Below, in pieces: positions 1 to 10,889 of a stretch of DNA of 64,000 bases. The stretch is taken from the NCBI GenBank assembly GCA_038373885.1, contig JAWZYV010013531.1, forward strand, positions 38,707 through 102,706. The letters are read 5' to 3'. The notes under the pieces are model-generated. The model saw nothing but the letters and a program-made list of their open reading frames with translations. It was not told where the DNA came from and searched no databases. The DNA is from Cheiracanthium punctorium (taxonomy: Eukaryota; Arthropoda; Arachnida; Araneae; Cheiracanthiidae). How positions within the stretch are numbered: the first letter of the stretch is position 1; each line of letters starts with the position of its first letter. Position numbers and translations under genes: made by a program.

Positions 1-4
1 ACAA

Positions 5-440
5 AGAAGCTCGGGAAATATATCCTTCTTTTACTATCTTTCAAAGGCGGAACCACTTTTATAAAACATTCATTTTGTGTTGTGTATCACAATGCACTTA
101 ACATCTCTCTTTCTCAAAAAAAAAAAAAAAAAAATAGTCATGAAGAAAGGTATAGCGCTGAAAGTAATTACTGGAATTTAAGCTTTTCCTCGTCTGTAAG
201 ATTTGGACATTTCTTAACTATTGTGTCTTTATTCAGGGAATAAAAGCTTTTCAGGTGATTTAAAAAATCACTAAAAGCTGCATTAGAAAGAAATTTACGT
301 AGAACTGATTGAAGAACTTCCGAAATACGATACATCTTTTTATCCTCCATTACGAATATTATAATGTTATTATTATCGAAAGGAAAGGATGAAATTTTAC
401 ACAGTTCATATGCCATATTATTTGAATAGTAGTAAAATAC
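5..440. repeat. Copy 1 of a local ~430-bp triplicated repeat
   Basis: This block recurs in the same orientation near 2757-3200 and 7221-7620. Shared landmarks, in order, are a 'cattttgtgttgt' core, a 'tagtcat' followed by 'agaaa', a 'gtctttat' followed by a run like 'ggaataaaagcttttcagg', and 'aaatcat' or 'aaatcac' before a run of A and T. By eye, identity is high enough to be obvious but copy 1 has diverged from the others. No terminal inverted repeats were seen. It could be a local segmental duplication or an unnamed interspersed repeat. An 88-base AT stretch at 100-140 contains an A-run. Confidence 0.6.
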
Positions 441-452
441 AACATAGTCCAA
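168..452 (-). other. 94-codon open frame inside repeat copy 1, unidentified
   Basis: The minus strand is open for 94 codons from an ATG at 452 to a TAA at 168. The second half has a protein-like composition: hydrophobic positions spaced as in amphipathic helices, then a charged end (NLTDEEKLKFQ). I do not recognise the family. The matching segments of repeat copies 2 and 3 do not keep this frame: copy 2 has stops and single-base differences where it aligns. So either copy 1 is a surviving exon of a duplicated gene, or the frame is open by chance. No clear splice acceptor was seen upstream. In-frame ATG codons also occur inside, for example before YRISEVLQ. I lean towards a decayed or chance frame. 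Confidence 0.25.
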
Positions 453-491
453 AGTTATTTTACAATTTTAAATGAATATAGTTTTTATGTT

Positions 492-870
492 TTTATATCC
501 TGACTGATGCCCAGCCAAAAGTAGTAGAAATGTAGTTTTGAAAATTTAGGAGCTTCAAAAGCATCATTTAGGTAGTGATTTTTTAGAATTTACTTCCCTA
601 GAATAGGTAACGGATCAAAACATGTTTTTCACATATTTCTGTACAGATCTTAAGCAAAATGCAAAGAGAAAAAGAAGGAAAAAAATAGTAAAATTTTAAT
701 TTTAAAAATGTAATAAACACGAATATCTAAGAATCGATTTCAGGATTTTTAGAAATCAGTTCCCTAAGGGGACAGAGTGCGAAAATCTGTTTCTCACGTA
801 TCAGTCATATCATAAAATTCATATGAATAAATATATTTATATAAATAAATGCAAATAAATATATTTGTTA
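492..870 (+). repeat. Degenerate copy of the TGACTGAC-headed repeat family
   Basis: Begins with 'tatatcctgactgatgccc' and the phrase 'gcccagccaaaag', matching the head of the larger copy at 3766-4430. It then holds two rough subrepeats containing 'tttagaat' or 'tttagaaatca', 'ttccct' and 'tttctcac'. This looks like a decayed non-autonomous repeat with internal ~150-bp units. No intact terminus is visible. Confidence 0.4.
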
Positions 871-1001
871 AAATAGGCTTCAGTCATATTATAAATTAAA
901 AGCCTATATACATACTGTCCCTGAATTTATGGCCCAAACTTTAAGAGTAGGTAAAATAAATATAAATAGGCAATAGAAATGTAAGCTCGGAAATCAAATG
1001 T

Positions 1002-1175
1002 CAAGTAGCTTCAGCACGCTGGGGCTCCAGCGATTGTTCATTTCTGCAATAATGTGCATAATTAGCTCAATGGCTTTGACCCTGGATACGAGGTGGACCA
1101 GTTGCTTGATTAACACGTCCGCCAGATTTATCAAGTACCGATTTTTTCTGATGGGAATACCTCAGAGCACTTGTC
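1002..1175 (-). pseudogene. Coding-like minus-strand fragment, unidentified
   Basis: This patch is richer in GC than its AT-rich surroundings. On the minus strand it reads about 55 codons without a stop, beginning around GIPIRKNRYLINLADV and ending KLLDI before a TGA at 996-998. The composition (helical, charged, with two Trp/His-containing stretches) is protein-like. Upstream in the same frame (to about 1290) the reading continues with protein-like stretches broken by two stops. A weak acceptor-like 'ttcccatcag' precedes the open part. It may be a decayed exon or a retrocopy. I do not recognise the protein, and the frame could be fortuitous. Confidence 0.25.
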
Positions 1176-1457
1176 TATAAGACTCCAGTTGAATATGTGT
1201 TGAGGACTTCATTAATAAACTTTCAGTTGCTGCTGAAACTGTTCATGGAATACTTGGCATTTTCCAGAGAGTGCATCCATCTCCTGCTAAATGCTATAAG
1301 GTCTGTATCGATATTAGCGGTGACACAGTTCAGCACTTACTGTAATAATACGTAAATAAAGAACATTTTATCATTTTCGTAGCATTTCCTATTTTTCCGA
1401 AAACATTTTTCATTTCCGACCGACATTGCTATGAAGAAAGATGCTCCTTTATATCTA

Positions 1458-1999
1458 TTGGTTTTTTCGGAAAGTAATTTTATTTCTTATTTTTTCGCAG
1501 CCAACTTCACACTTAGGCCGCATAATCGATACATATTTTGACATCTGATTTAGCAAGGCTTGCTTGTGAAAAAGTTCGATTGTTTCTAGGCAGTATTTCC
1601 TTAGTTGGTACCCTTTCAAATACAGAAAGTGGAGAACAGCATTTTCGGCATATTTCACATTTTACTACCAATAAGGGAAAAATACTGTTTAAGCAAGAAA
1701 AAAATATCCGATGTGTATAGAAAAAAACGCCAGTGCCAAAGCTGGTTTGCAAAACTTCGATCTGGTAATTTTGATGTTGAAGATGCACCACGTTCTGGAA
1801 TGCCAGTTGAAGCTGATGAGACAAAAATAAAGGCATTAATTGTTGCGAACTGGCGAAAAACAACTCGTGAGTTCGCTGAGAGATTAAATTTATCAAATTA
1901 GAATGGACAATATGTAATTTAATAAAATATTTCTTCACTGTAAGAAAATAGTTTTTCATTTTCTTAACAAAAAACGAAATTACTTCTCGAACAGCCCAA
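1458..1999 (+). mobile_element. Mariner (irritans-like) relic, internally deleted
   Basis: Starts TTGGTTTTTTCGGAAAGTAA after a TA (1456-1457). Ends with the imperfect reverse complement (read on the minus strand, TTGGGCTGTTCGAGAAGTAA), followed by TA (2000-2001). That gives TA target duplications and ~30-bp imperfect inverted repeats of the mariner 'CGNNAAGTAATT' type. At 542 bp it is less than half the usual ~1.3 kb, and only the N-terminal part of the transposase remains. It cannot be autonomous. Confidence 0.8.
1605..1901 (+). pseudogene. Mariner transposase N-terminal fragment
   Basis: The frame carries RQCQSWFAKLRSGNFDVED, then APRSGMPVEAD and TTREFAERLNLS. These are hallmarks of the N-terminal paired-like helix-turn-helix DNA-binding region of irritans-type mariners, which normally precedes the DD34D catalytic domain. 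The very N-terminus (EQHFRHI) lies in another frame just upstream, so there is at least one frameshift. A stop follows LNLSN and the sequence passes straight into the right terminal repeat, so the whole catalytic domain is missing. This is a dead copy. The family call rests on the conserved motifs and the flanking terminal repeats. Confidence 0.8.
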
Positions 2000-2001
2000 T
2001 A

Positions 2002-2756
2002 TTTTACTAAATTTTGATGTTGGGCCCATGAATTCAGGATCACCTTGTATATATATATATATAGTTCTTGTTTTAAAATGCTGACCTCCACGTGGTGTTT
2101 TTTAAGGGTATTGATGAAAACCATACAGAGACTAATTGAAAAGAAGACCGGGCTGGATGTAGCTATTTCGGTTTTTTGGGTACATGAGGGTGCCGGAAAA
2201 GGCAGCTTATGTCACCGAAATTTAGAGACGAAATGTGTTTTGCACCTTTCCTGAAGTTTCCGCACACAGTTTAGATCGTCGGAAGGTGGAGGACTTTTGA
2301 TTGTAGGCATCTATCGGAAACGGATGTCGGAATCACGGATTTAACATGCATGTTCACAAAAACACTTCTAGACGAAACAAGCGGAATAGAATTTAAGCTT
2401 ACAATCTTCGGATTCAAAGTCCGATGCCTAATTCGGTAGGCTGATTGAAATTTACAAGTTAAGGGTAACAGGGACAAACAATTAAAATAACAAAATATTT
2501 TTTTTTAGTTCTTCAGGGGAATTGGCAGTCGTAAAAAATAGAGTTTAAGAATTACCATTCTAGAAATAATACTTTCGGTACATTTTTTCCTCCTTTTAAA
2601 TCAAGATTGGAAAAAAATCTCTTTCGGCTGTAATGATACACTAACCATTAATATGAATTACAGAACTGCATATAATTTAAATCGTAATGAATACATTTTA
2701 TCAAAAGAAAACTAGACCATTTTTTCGTCATTTAAAAAATAACCTCTCATTTAAGC
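2002..2756. other. Non-coding interval with (TA)n
   Basis: Holds a short (TA)n run at about 2047-2062 just after 'ggatcaccttgta', which looks like a terminus of another Tc1/mariner-type element. Beyond that is unassigned sequence of mixed composition. A moderately GC-rich stretch at 2140-2480 has no convincing frame. Confidence 0.4.
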
Positions 2757-3200
2757 ATACAGAAGCTTGGAAAATACCACTCCTTTGACTGTCTAGGAGC
2801 ATAAACCACGGTTATTAAATATACATTTTGTGTTGTATATCATAACTCACTTGACATCTCGCAAAAAATTAGTCATTCAGAAATGTATAGACTTGGAAGT
2901 AATTACTCGCATTTAAGGTTTTTTTTTCCTTTGTTAGGTTCGAATCTTTTTTTAACTGTTATGTCTTTATTCAAGGAATAAAAGGCTTTTCAGGTGATTT
3001 CTAAAATCATTAAATGCGACATTAGAAATAAATTACCGCCGAACTAATGAAAAATTTCAGAGATAATATCCGTGTTTTCTTGTTCCCCTTTTCTAAAGAT
3101 TATATTTTATTCCAAAGCTGGTGTATGGTGAAGGAATGATTGATTTTACATTTAAACTTATATGATATTTTTCATACTTTTCGTAGGTAGTAAAATATTT
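2757..3200. repeat. Copy 2 of the ~430-bp triplicated repeat
   Basis: Direct repeat of 5-440 and 7221-7620. It shares 'acattttgtgttgtatatca', 'ttagtcat', 'gtctttattcaaggaataaaa' and the 'aaaaatttcagagataat' that also ends copy 3. The minus-strand frame that is open in copy 1 is broken here. Confidence 0.6.
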
Positions 3201-3765
3201 TTATTTTATTTTTTTTATAAAAGTAACTGTGCCCCTGATGATTGCAAACGGAACAGTTTCACTTTCTGTTAAAGATCGCAATCAAGACAAATTTTTAAAT
3301 ATTTAAAGTAGCTGTTTATGCTGGCTAAATATTAATAGTATTTAATAAAATTAGTAATAGTATGCAATTAAATAAGATGACTTTGTATAAAAAACGCGTA
3401 AGAGTAAAATAAACACAAACATAGAAAATGTCCAACTAACCAAGTGAATTTACCCTGTTTTTCTTCCATATTTTGTTTCTTTATAGCAGTAACATTCAGT
3501 GTCCTCTCTTTCAATCAAGGTTTATCCTTATTTTCCTGCTTTGCTGTATGTGGGTGAGTAGTTTGCTGTAAGGCCCGCGACAAGGCAAATCGACGTCGTT
3601 GAGGAAAGCTCTAATAAGCACCTTTATGCAGAGGCGATATTAGAGAAAAATGGAGTTTAATTGACTTAAAACAATAGTTAAAAAATTATATTTTCCCCAG
3701 TTTTGTAGCTAGGGTGGGACAAAGAGGGGCATTTGTTCCTAGGCGAAGAATCCAAGGGGCTTCAA
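3201..3765. other. Non-coding interval
   Basis: AT-rich sequence with no supported gene. A GC-richer patch at 3560-3620 and 'tagctagggtgggacaaag' near 3707 resemble decayed transposon termini, but no partner was found. Confidence 0.4.
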
Positions 3766-4430
3766 ATATCTCTATATAAAGGAAGATGTTCTGACTGACT
3801 GACTGACTGAATGAATCATCAACGCCCAGCCAAATCTATCAGACTTGAAATTTTAGTATAGCTTACATCTTTTGTGCGTTATTTAAAAAGCAATTTTAAA
3901 AATTCACGTCCAAACGGATGTGGCGGGGCTCATATCTCAAAGAAAAACGGAGATAGCCATAAAATGTTTGCTTTAAAGTATAACGAATAGAAATATCTAA
4001 ATATCATTTTCGGGACTGTTTAGACTTCCTACCCGAATGGTGATGGGAGGGTAAAACGTTCTGATCAGATTTCCCTTCATATCTCAATAGGGAAAAGTGA
4101 TAGTCTTCAAATTCTTGCTTTTAAATGTAGTAAACTCAAATATTTAATTTTTTTTTCAGTGTTTCTCAGAATTCACACCCAGACAAGGGTGAGGGACCAA
4201 AACGGTGTTTTCCCATTTGCCTTCATATCTCAAAGGAAAATAAAAATGGTCATAAAAATCTTGCATCAAAATGTAACGATCACATATACTTAAAAATGTT
4301 TTTCACGTTTAAAAAAAAAAAAGACCTCAATAGAAGGGGGGGGGGGTGTAATTGAAAAAAAAAATGCTTTTCGCGGATTTTTTATCTCGAAAAAAAAAAA
4401 GCATCAGTGACGTTCTTGCTTTTAAATGTT
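3766..4430 (+). repeat. TGACTGAC-headed repeat with ~130-bp internal units (Helitron-like)
   Basis: Opens with 'tctctatataaaggaagatg' and then (TGAC)n, a head of the kind seen in arthropod Helitron-type non-autonomous repeats. Inside, about three units each contain 'catatctca', an A-rich segment, 'cttgc' or 'tttgc' and 'atgta'. Poly-G and poly-A runs (4300-4400) follow. No 3' hairpin/CTRR terminus was found, so the class is tentative. A shorter relative lies at 492-870. Confidence 0.45.
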
Positions 4431-7220
4431 AAAAACAGATTTATCTGCTCCATGCAATCAAAATGCTTATTCCTTTGTCGCCAAAACTAACATTCGCGAC
4501 TGAGTTCGCCTTGGTGATTTTGTTTTCGGGAGGCAATAATGCGCCTGACACCTGCGATTATCCTTAGTTAAAAAGGACTATTTGCGGGTAAGATCCATGG
4601 GGGGGGCACAGGGCCAAGTACTCCCTTTCCGAAACGAACTAAGTTTACCCTATATAAGATAGTTATTTTTGAAATTCAAGTGAATTTCTAAGAAAAAACG
4701 AGAGAAAATAATTCTGAGCTTCCTCCAAAATTATTTTGTCGATCCGCCACTGAAAAGGGACACTGACGAATTTTTGAAGATGCCACCACAGGCAGAGGAT
4801 TTTAATGACGTCTTTTCTTTGACTAAAACAGAAAAACTCATGTGTATCGATTTCAAAATGCAGACATAAAAGCTGAAAAGTTTTGACGATAAAATTACAT
4901 AGTGAGTGAATTTGTTCAGAAGTCATGGATTAAGCTTGGGAGATTTGAGCACATTTTCGGCCCCGGCTACGTTTTGTCCCTTATGCCATAGAAAATTATT
5001 ATCTTATCTTTGCTCTATCTATCTTTGCTTGGAGAAAATTAAATCTAAAATAGCAACGATAACCTTAAAATTCGAGTTTTTAAAAGTTCCGGATGGTTAA
5101 TGTTTGTTTGATATTTATGCACTTTTAGTTTTCGATTGGTAAGTTTTCTATTTAACATAAATTATTCAGTCCAAGATCACCGGACATAACCTTTGCTTTT
5201 TGTTTAGTTATTGAATTTAGCAGCAGTTAGCAACAAACACATCTTATTATTGTGGTACCTATAATGTTGAAAATAAAAAAAATGGAATCGGTTGTTTCAT
5301 GGTTTAAAGTAAGACGGTACAAGTAATTTTCTGAGTTTAAAACTTTAACACCGATTCTGTCGACAATACCATATCTCGCTGCATCTGATAAGGGGAAAAG
5401 ATACAGTGCTCATATACAACTCCGGGTAATTTGGAAGATTTGTAGAAACATGTGACGAATATAAAAAAGCAAAATAGATAGACTTGTATTAAAATGAGAG
5501 TGTTTTTAAAAGTTAGTTCTTTTGGCAATACATTTATGTATTTCCATTTTCCGAATTTCAAGAGCTTTAGCAATTTCAGTTTTCGTTTGATTGTATCATT
5601 CAACTACTTAAATGACAAAATTGGACACTGTTACTATGGTAAGTAAATGGTTACGTAAAAACAGAAAATGAAATTTACTACACTTTGATGCGGTTTTAAA
5701 CATAATGCGTTTAAAACTGCATTAATAAGTTAAATGCTACCAAACTTTGACAAAAAAGAAAAAAAATATATACCACAATTAAGATTGTTCGAACATGAAA
5801 CACGGATCAAAATAAGAATATGTAAATAATTTACCAGAGTAAAATTTTTCTGTCACAAATAGATAAATATAAAATCAAAATATATTTAATAATTTTTTAG
5901 TTAGTTTCCATTTTTATTTCCTAGTTTAACAATCTTAATTCCGATCGAAGAACGGGTACACCGGTTAGTAGTATATAAAGCCTTCCCCATTGCATTTTGG
6001 CAAATAGGAGGGAGCGCAAAATCTTTAATTGTTCCCAGGCACTGAAAACCCTAGCTACTCCTCTGATTTTACCTTGCATTTTTTTTTCTTAAAGCATAAA
6101 CATTTTATGCTTGTTAAGACCTACACTCGAGCACATTTATTGAAGAACTCATTAGGGTTTTAATTTGGAATACACTATACGGAAAATTCCATTTTAAAAT
6201 ATAAGATTGAGATACTACTTGCTGACCAAACGAAAAGTGATTTTAAAATATTGATTAGATTAAAAAAAAGCAAAAAAAAAAAAAAAACCTCATGTCACGT
6301 TACTATCTTATAGACATTCTCCAAAGTTATTGTATTGTTTTGCTTTCTTGTTTCAGATCATATACTAATTATTTATAATAACAATTTTATTCATTTATTT
6401 TTTCCTATATAATATTTTTTACTCAGTCAGTTATTAGCTTTCACCTCCCTTTCATGGTCAGTTTTAAGTCATTCATTCAAATCAGAAATTGTCATTCATT
6501 TAGAAATATAAAAATTCACAAACCAATTAAATTTAACGTTCGTCATACTTGATAAATTTTCATTATGTTATTAAATATTCTTAGTGTGTTTTTCTTTTTG
6601 TCTTTTATCTACTTTAGGATATATACACGCTTTCTATATCTCCCATAAGAGATTTCTTGTATATCACAGGAACTATGTCTCTAATACTACCCTTCCATTT
6701 TTTTAAATTGACTTCTTCATGATAAAATTTTAGAAACAGGTTTTTGAAGAGATTTTAAATAAGCTTTAAAGTTTGAACTACAGGTACAATTTACAACTGA
6801 CTATTGATATTTTCCTCTTGTAATATGTATCGATATATTTACAATTGCACTCAGAAATAACAAAAGAGTAGAAAAACAAAGTAAAATCCTTCTATTCGGA
6901 TTCACCAATTATTAATGTGTACACGAAATTAAATATGTGCGATATAAATGTGATCATTAAAAAATTATTCTTATCTTAATTTTCCCTTCCTCTTATTATT
7001 AGTATTATATTTTTTTGGAGAGGCTTCTGAAAAAAGATTGATATTAAAACGAAATCTTTTTTCTGTAACGATATCTAAACAGGAATATTATTCTCAAAAG
7101 AGAATGTAATTTAGATTGTAAATGTTGTATATTTACAATACAAATTATATTCTTCATTGTAATTTATTTCAGTAAAAAAAAACATACCCTTTTTTCACCA
7201 CACACTCTTATTCGTTTAAC
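4431..7220. other. Long non-coding interval
   Basis: AT-rich, with no supported gene. The short open frames at 4663-5100 and 5337-5603 have no family signature. A TATA-like 'agtatataaagcc' at about 5970-5982, downstream of a GC-richer stretch, could be promoter-like, but nothing coding follows. Confidence 0.4.
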
Positions 7221-7620
7221 TCAGAAAAACTTTTGAACATTTTTTAACTACCATAAAGAAAAGACCGCTATTATTAAATATACTTTTTATGTTGTATATC
7301 GTTATGCACTTGACGCAAGAAAATTAGTCATCTAGAAATCTATAGCTTTGTAAGTAGTTACTGACATTTTTCTCTAAGATTCAAATCTTTTTTAACTATA
7401 ATGACTTTATAATAATAAGAAAAGGATTTCAGATGATTCTTAGAATCATTAAATGTTAGATTAGAAATAAATTAATGTCATATCAAATGAAAAATTTCAG
7501 AGATAATGTACTGCTTTTTTTATCTTTTTCCTTCGGGTATTGTTATTCTAAGGCTCCAACGGAAAAAAAAAATATTAGTTTTAGCTATGTATTATAATAG
7601 TTTAGAAAAAGTCATACATA
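7221..7620. repeat. Copy 3 of the ~430-bp triplicated repeat
   Basis: Direct repeat of 5-440 and 2757-3200, with 'tattaaatatac', 'atgttgtatatcgttatgca', 'ttagtcat' and 'aaaaatttcagagataat'. More diverged than copy 2. An AT-rich (TAAA)n stretch follows at 7695-7720. Confidence 0.55.
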
Positions 7621-8003
7621 GTATAATGCATTTACAAATAATAAATTTTTAGCACGTGAGCATTTTATTCAAGAATTTATAAATAGCAGTAATTAAATAA
7701 ATAAAATAAATAAATAAATGCTATGCAGCGTGTCCCACTTAAATAAAGCCACCGTGATTGTGTGCCGTAGCTGGATGCGAAACAGACGAATAAGAACGAA
7801 ACAAATATATTAAGGAAGTATACACAGGAATACCTATTTACAAGGAAAAAATTCACTCTCTGCCGCACCTGGGCAGGAAAAAAAAATTAATGTGTAAAAA
7901 AAGAGGGAGAAAAGTGTCCCGCCGAAATAAATCCAGTGCTGTTAATAGTCAATATATTCGCCCTGTTTATATGTGACTTTGAATAGTCGATGTGACATAT
8001 CAT

Positions 8004-8260
8004 TTACCAATCCCAGGAGGAAGGTAACACCAATATTATCCTACTGTTCAAAGATGGCGGCCTCCAATTCTGCCACTGACTGAAATTGTCTGACATTTGC
8101 ATATCTATACTCACTGAAGATACCCCATGCATTTTCTTGGGGATTGAGATCAACCTAAAAGGGCAGAACATTTCATGATATACAACCCATAACCGAGAAA
8201 CTATTTTCAAGAGGATTTTACAACGTGAATGGGTCATTTTCCTGATGGAAAAATAAAACT
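8004..8260 (-). pseudogene. Tc1 transposase C-terminal remnant, left arm
   Basis: Read on the minus strand with frameshifts and stops, the fragment shows a degenerate QENDPF (for QDNDPxH, the second catalytic Asp region), then NPQENAWGI (for NPIENLWG, carrying the third catalytic Glu), then a VAELEAAIFEQ-like helix and the C-terminal tail. These are the ordered hallmarks of the DD34E C-terminal half of Tc1 transposases. The N-terminal helix-turn-helix and the first catalytic Asp are absent. It cannot encode active enzyme. It pairs with the inverted remnant at 8480-8800. Confidence 0.65.
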
Positions 8261-8479
8261 TCGGCCACGAATTCTCAATGCAAATGGCAGTAAATAGTTT
8301 TCTAGCATTTATTGGTAACCAGCAGCTTTTATATGGCTTGAAGAAAAAGCCAAGTTGCGTTTACCACCAGGCAAAGCCTCTCCACACTGTATAATGAGCC
8401 TCCACCTTCTTGTCTTTTGGAGAAGATCTTTACTGATTACCAATAAATGGTAGAAACCCATTTACTGCCATTTGCAGGG

Positions 8480-8800
8480 TAGAAGATTGATTTCTCATCA
8501 GGACAATGACCCATTCACGTTGCAAAAATTCTGTTGAAATTGGTTTCTCTACCTATGGGTTGTATAACATGAAATGTCCTGCCCTTTTAAATCAATCCCG
8601 GATAAAAAGCGTGGGGCATCCTCAGTAAGAGTGGATATGCAATTGTCAGATAGTTCAGTCTGTGACAGATCTGAAGACCTCCATCTTTGAACACTGGGAT
8701 AATATTGATGTTACCGTACTGGTGAATGATTTGCCACATTCACTATTCAATGTCAGGTGTAAATATGGCGAATATATTGGCTATTAACAGAACTGGCTTT
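8480..8800 (+). pseudogene. Tc1 transposase C-terminal remnant, right arm
   Basis: The plus strand reads QDNDPFTLQKFC at about 8499-8534, then a stop. Further on are remnants of the NPxENxWG region (here NPG, stop, KAWGIL) and LKTSIFEHWDNI followed by LVNDLPHSLFNV, which matches the Tc1 C-terminal tail layout. Several stops and frameshifts are present. It is the inverted counterpart of the left arm. The two arms differ at many positions, so the duplication is not recent or has decayed on both sides. Confidence 0.65.
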
Positions 8801-9003
8801 ATTTCAGCGGGACATTTCTCTCTCGCCTTTTTACACATTTATTTTTTATTCCTACCCAGTTGGAGCAGGGAGTGAGTTTTTTTCCTTATTAATACGTATT
8901 TCTGTGTATACTTTCTTTGTATATTTATTTCGCACTTATTCGTCTGTCGCATCCAGTTACGGCATACAATCACGGTGGCTTTATTTCGGTGGTATGCACT
9001 GTA

Positions 9004-10100
9004 TGATGTTACAGGCAAGTATTAAATCAAATATCAAGATGAAATATTGTTATTTTTCATAAGTATATATCATTCTAAGAACCTATATTTTGTATTTTAT
9101 ATTAGGAAATAGCTAACCTATTGCTCACATGAAAGTGCCCGAGACTGTATATACTATATGGTATATATTTAGTCACAATGTGAAAGCTTCTCTTAAAGTT
9201 TGAAGTATATCTTGTAAAGATAAAAGTTACATTCGAAAGTTCTATAGAATTATGTATTTCAGCTTTGAACCAGACACGAAGGTTAGCTTTGTTATACTAA
9301 TATATAATCATCTATTTATATGCAGAGCAGTTATAGTTAAACTTCGCTTATAAATAATTCTACAGCTAAAACGGGTGAACGGATTGTAACCAAATTTGGT
9401 ATACAGACTATACATAAGATGCGCCAAGCAGTTCCAAAAAAAAAGTTTTAGTTCAAAAAATGCCCATTAGGTGCCGCTTTGCACGAAAAAACAGCAAATT
9501 AAAAAATGGAAATGGCTAATTCGAAATGCACAAACAATTAAACCTTTATTGAATTGTTTTAAAGCATCTATTAACTAATTTGAGTCAGTTCTTTAGAAGA
9601 TTTTTCCATCCAGCTCCACCTAATGGACATCTTTTGAGCTATTTAAAACATTCCTTGAACTCATCTCTTGTACAGTTTTGTAAATAGGCCAAATTTGACA
9701 ATAATCTACTCACTTGTTTCAGATTCGGAATGCTGTTTATAGGGGAAGTTTCATTATAAACACAATGTACATTACATTCATACAATCCATACGTATTATA
9801 GAAAGTAAGCGCCTGTACAGCAAAATACTAATAAAAGTAAAAGCCATTTAAAATTCACATATATGTACATTAAAAGTCGTACTGTTGTGTTTCGATAGTA
9901 CAAAAGTTGACTGTTGTGTTTCGATCTTGAGAAGAAGGATTTGATACTCGTGAGCAGTATCCATGAACTTTTCCCCACTACTAGAATTGTCTCTAATTGA
10001 TAGTTGGTCGTGAAGAAATATATTTCTTATCTATTGAGAAAGACGGTGAGAACTAACACACCCCTAGCAAATTTGCTATCATTAATAACCAGAAACAGAA
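9004..10100. other. Non-coding interval
   Basis: AT-rich with no supported gene. A stretch around 9340-9420 ('aaaacgggtgaacggattgt', then 'aaatttggtat') resembles the body of arthropod non-autonomous repeats. A 17-bp phrase 'gactgttgtgtttcgat' is nearly repeated at about 9887 and 9910. Confidence 0.35.
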
Positions 10101-10103
10101 CCA

Positions 10104-10345
10104 GACTTCGTGTAATCGTAGTCGTGTAATCGTAATCGATTGTAATCGATTACATTTTCTCATGTAATCGTAATCCGACAATTGAATTTTTATGTAATCG
10201 TAATCTAATCGTAATCTGAAAGTTTATATTTTCGTGTAATCGTAGTCTAATCGTAATCTAGAAATTTCATTTGCCAGATAGTCGTAATCTTAGAGCCTGT
10301 AGTCGTAATCGCTTAGATTACAAGACGATTATGAAACGATTACGG
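10104..10345. repeat. Array of TAATCGTAATC-type motifs
   Basis: Within about 240 bp the motif TAATCG or TAGTCG occurs more than a dozen times, including 'cgtaatcgattgtaatcgat' as a near palindrome. The motif occurs in both orientations (GATTAC/GTAATC). It directly precedes the BED-finger-like exon and may be the regulatory or terminal region of a hAT-type element, with transposase-binding repeats. That role is inference. Confidence 0.6.
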
Positions 10346-10731
10346 GCGCTCAGATTTATTTTTTGTTCTGCTTGCTGGGAAAAAAGATTTTCTCGGAGAA
10401 GCAAAGCATCGAAAAATCTGCATGCCCTGAAGACAGGAAGTTTCCTATTTTTTAACCTTTCAGGGGAAGAGGGGAGGGGGGAGGGCATTGTTCTGCCATC
10501 GTAGTTCGTACGGGACAAAGATAAGAGAAGCAGAGCTCCCTTTTTTTTTCCCGGGATGACCATTCTTTTTTATGCTGACTGTGGTGGGTGACTGACTAGA
10601 ATGGACAGACCTCCCAGAAATTGGGGGTGGACGTGGGAATTCTATGGGGGGTACACAAGAGGTGTATTTTCTGCTATTGCAGATCTTTGCTTTATCTCAT
10701 TTCAATTTGCGACTGCGAAGAGAAAACAGCA

Positions 10732-10884
10732 ATGCCTACACGAAAAAAATTCAAGATTTTTTTTGAATTTCAAGAAAATGAAAAAAATGAAAAAGGAAAG
10801 GAGTTCAAAAAATATAAATGCACTATCTTAGTACAGATGCCAGTGTCAAAAAAGACGAACTCCAACTTAAATACACATATGGAG
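10732..10884 (+). pseudogene. Putative 5' exon with BED-zinc-finger-like region (hAT-type)
   Basis: An ATG at 10732 opens 51 codons ending at a good donor (GAG|GTAATT) at 10884/10885, in phase 0. The translation begins MPTRKKFKIFFEF, has a lysine-rich middle, then YKCTILVQMPVSKKTNSNL followed by NTHME. The order (aromatic-rich start, Cys, 'SNLxTHM') resembles the BED zinc finger that starts many hAT transposases and ZBED proteins. The second Cys of the C-x2-C pair is Leu here, and the second His would lie in the next exon. No RNase-H-like or dimerisation domain was found downstream. The TAATCG array just upstream supports an element origin. This is best read as a decayed first exon. Confidence 0.35.
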
Positions 10885-10889
10885 GTAAT

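Larger units (their letters stand above)
7724..9001. mobile_element. Tc1-derived fold-back element (long palindrome)
   Basis: Flanked by TA at 7722-7723 and 9002-9003. The left arm (about 7735-8322) is an inverted copy of the right arm (about 8436-8985), with a unique spacer of roughly 110 bp. Outer ends share AAATAAAGCCACCGTGATTG, and the right tip reads CACTG-TA as in Tc1 elements. Both arms carry the C-terminal part of a Tc1 transposase, in opposite directions. It therefore looks like two truncated Tc1 copies joined head to head, not a classical MITE. A transcript would fold into a hairpin with a stem of about 550-600 bp. Confidence 0.75.

Noticed and set aside
5970..5982. TATA box of a host gene
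   Set aside because: Isolated motif in AT-rich DNA with no following coding region.
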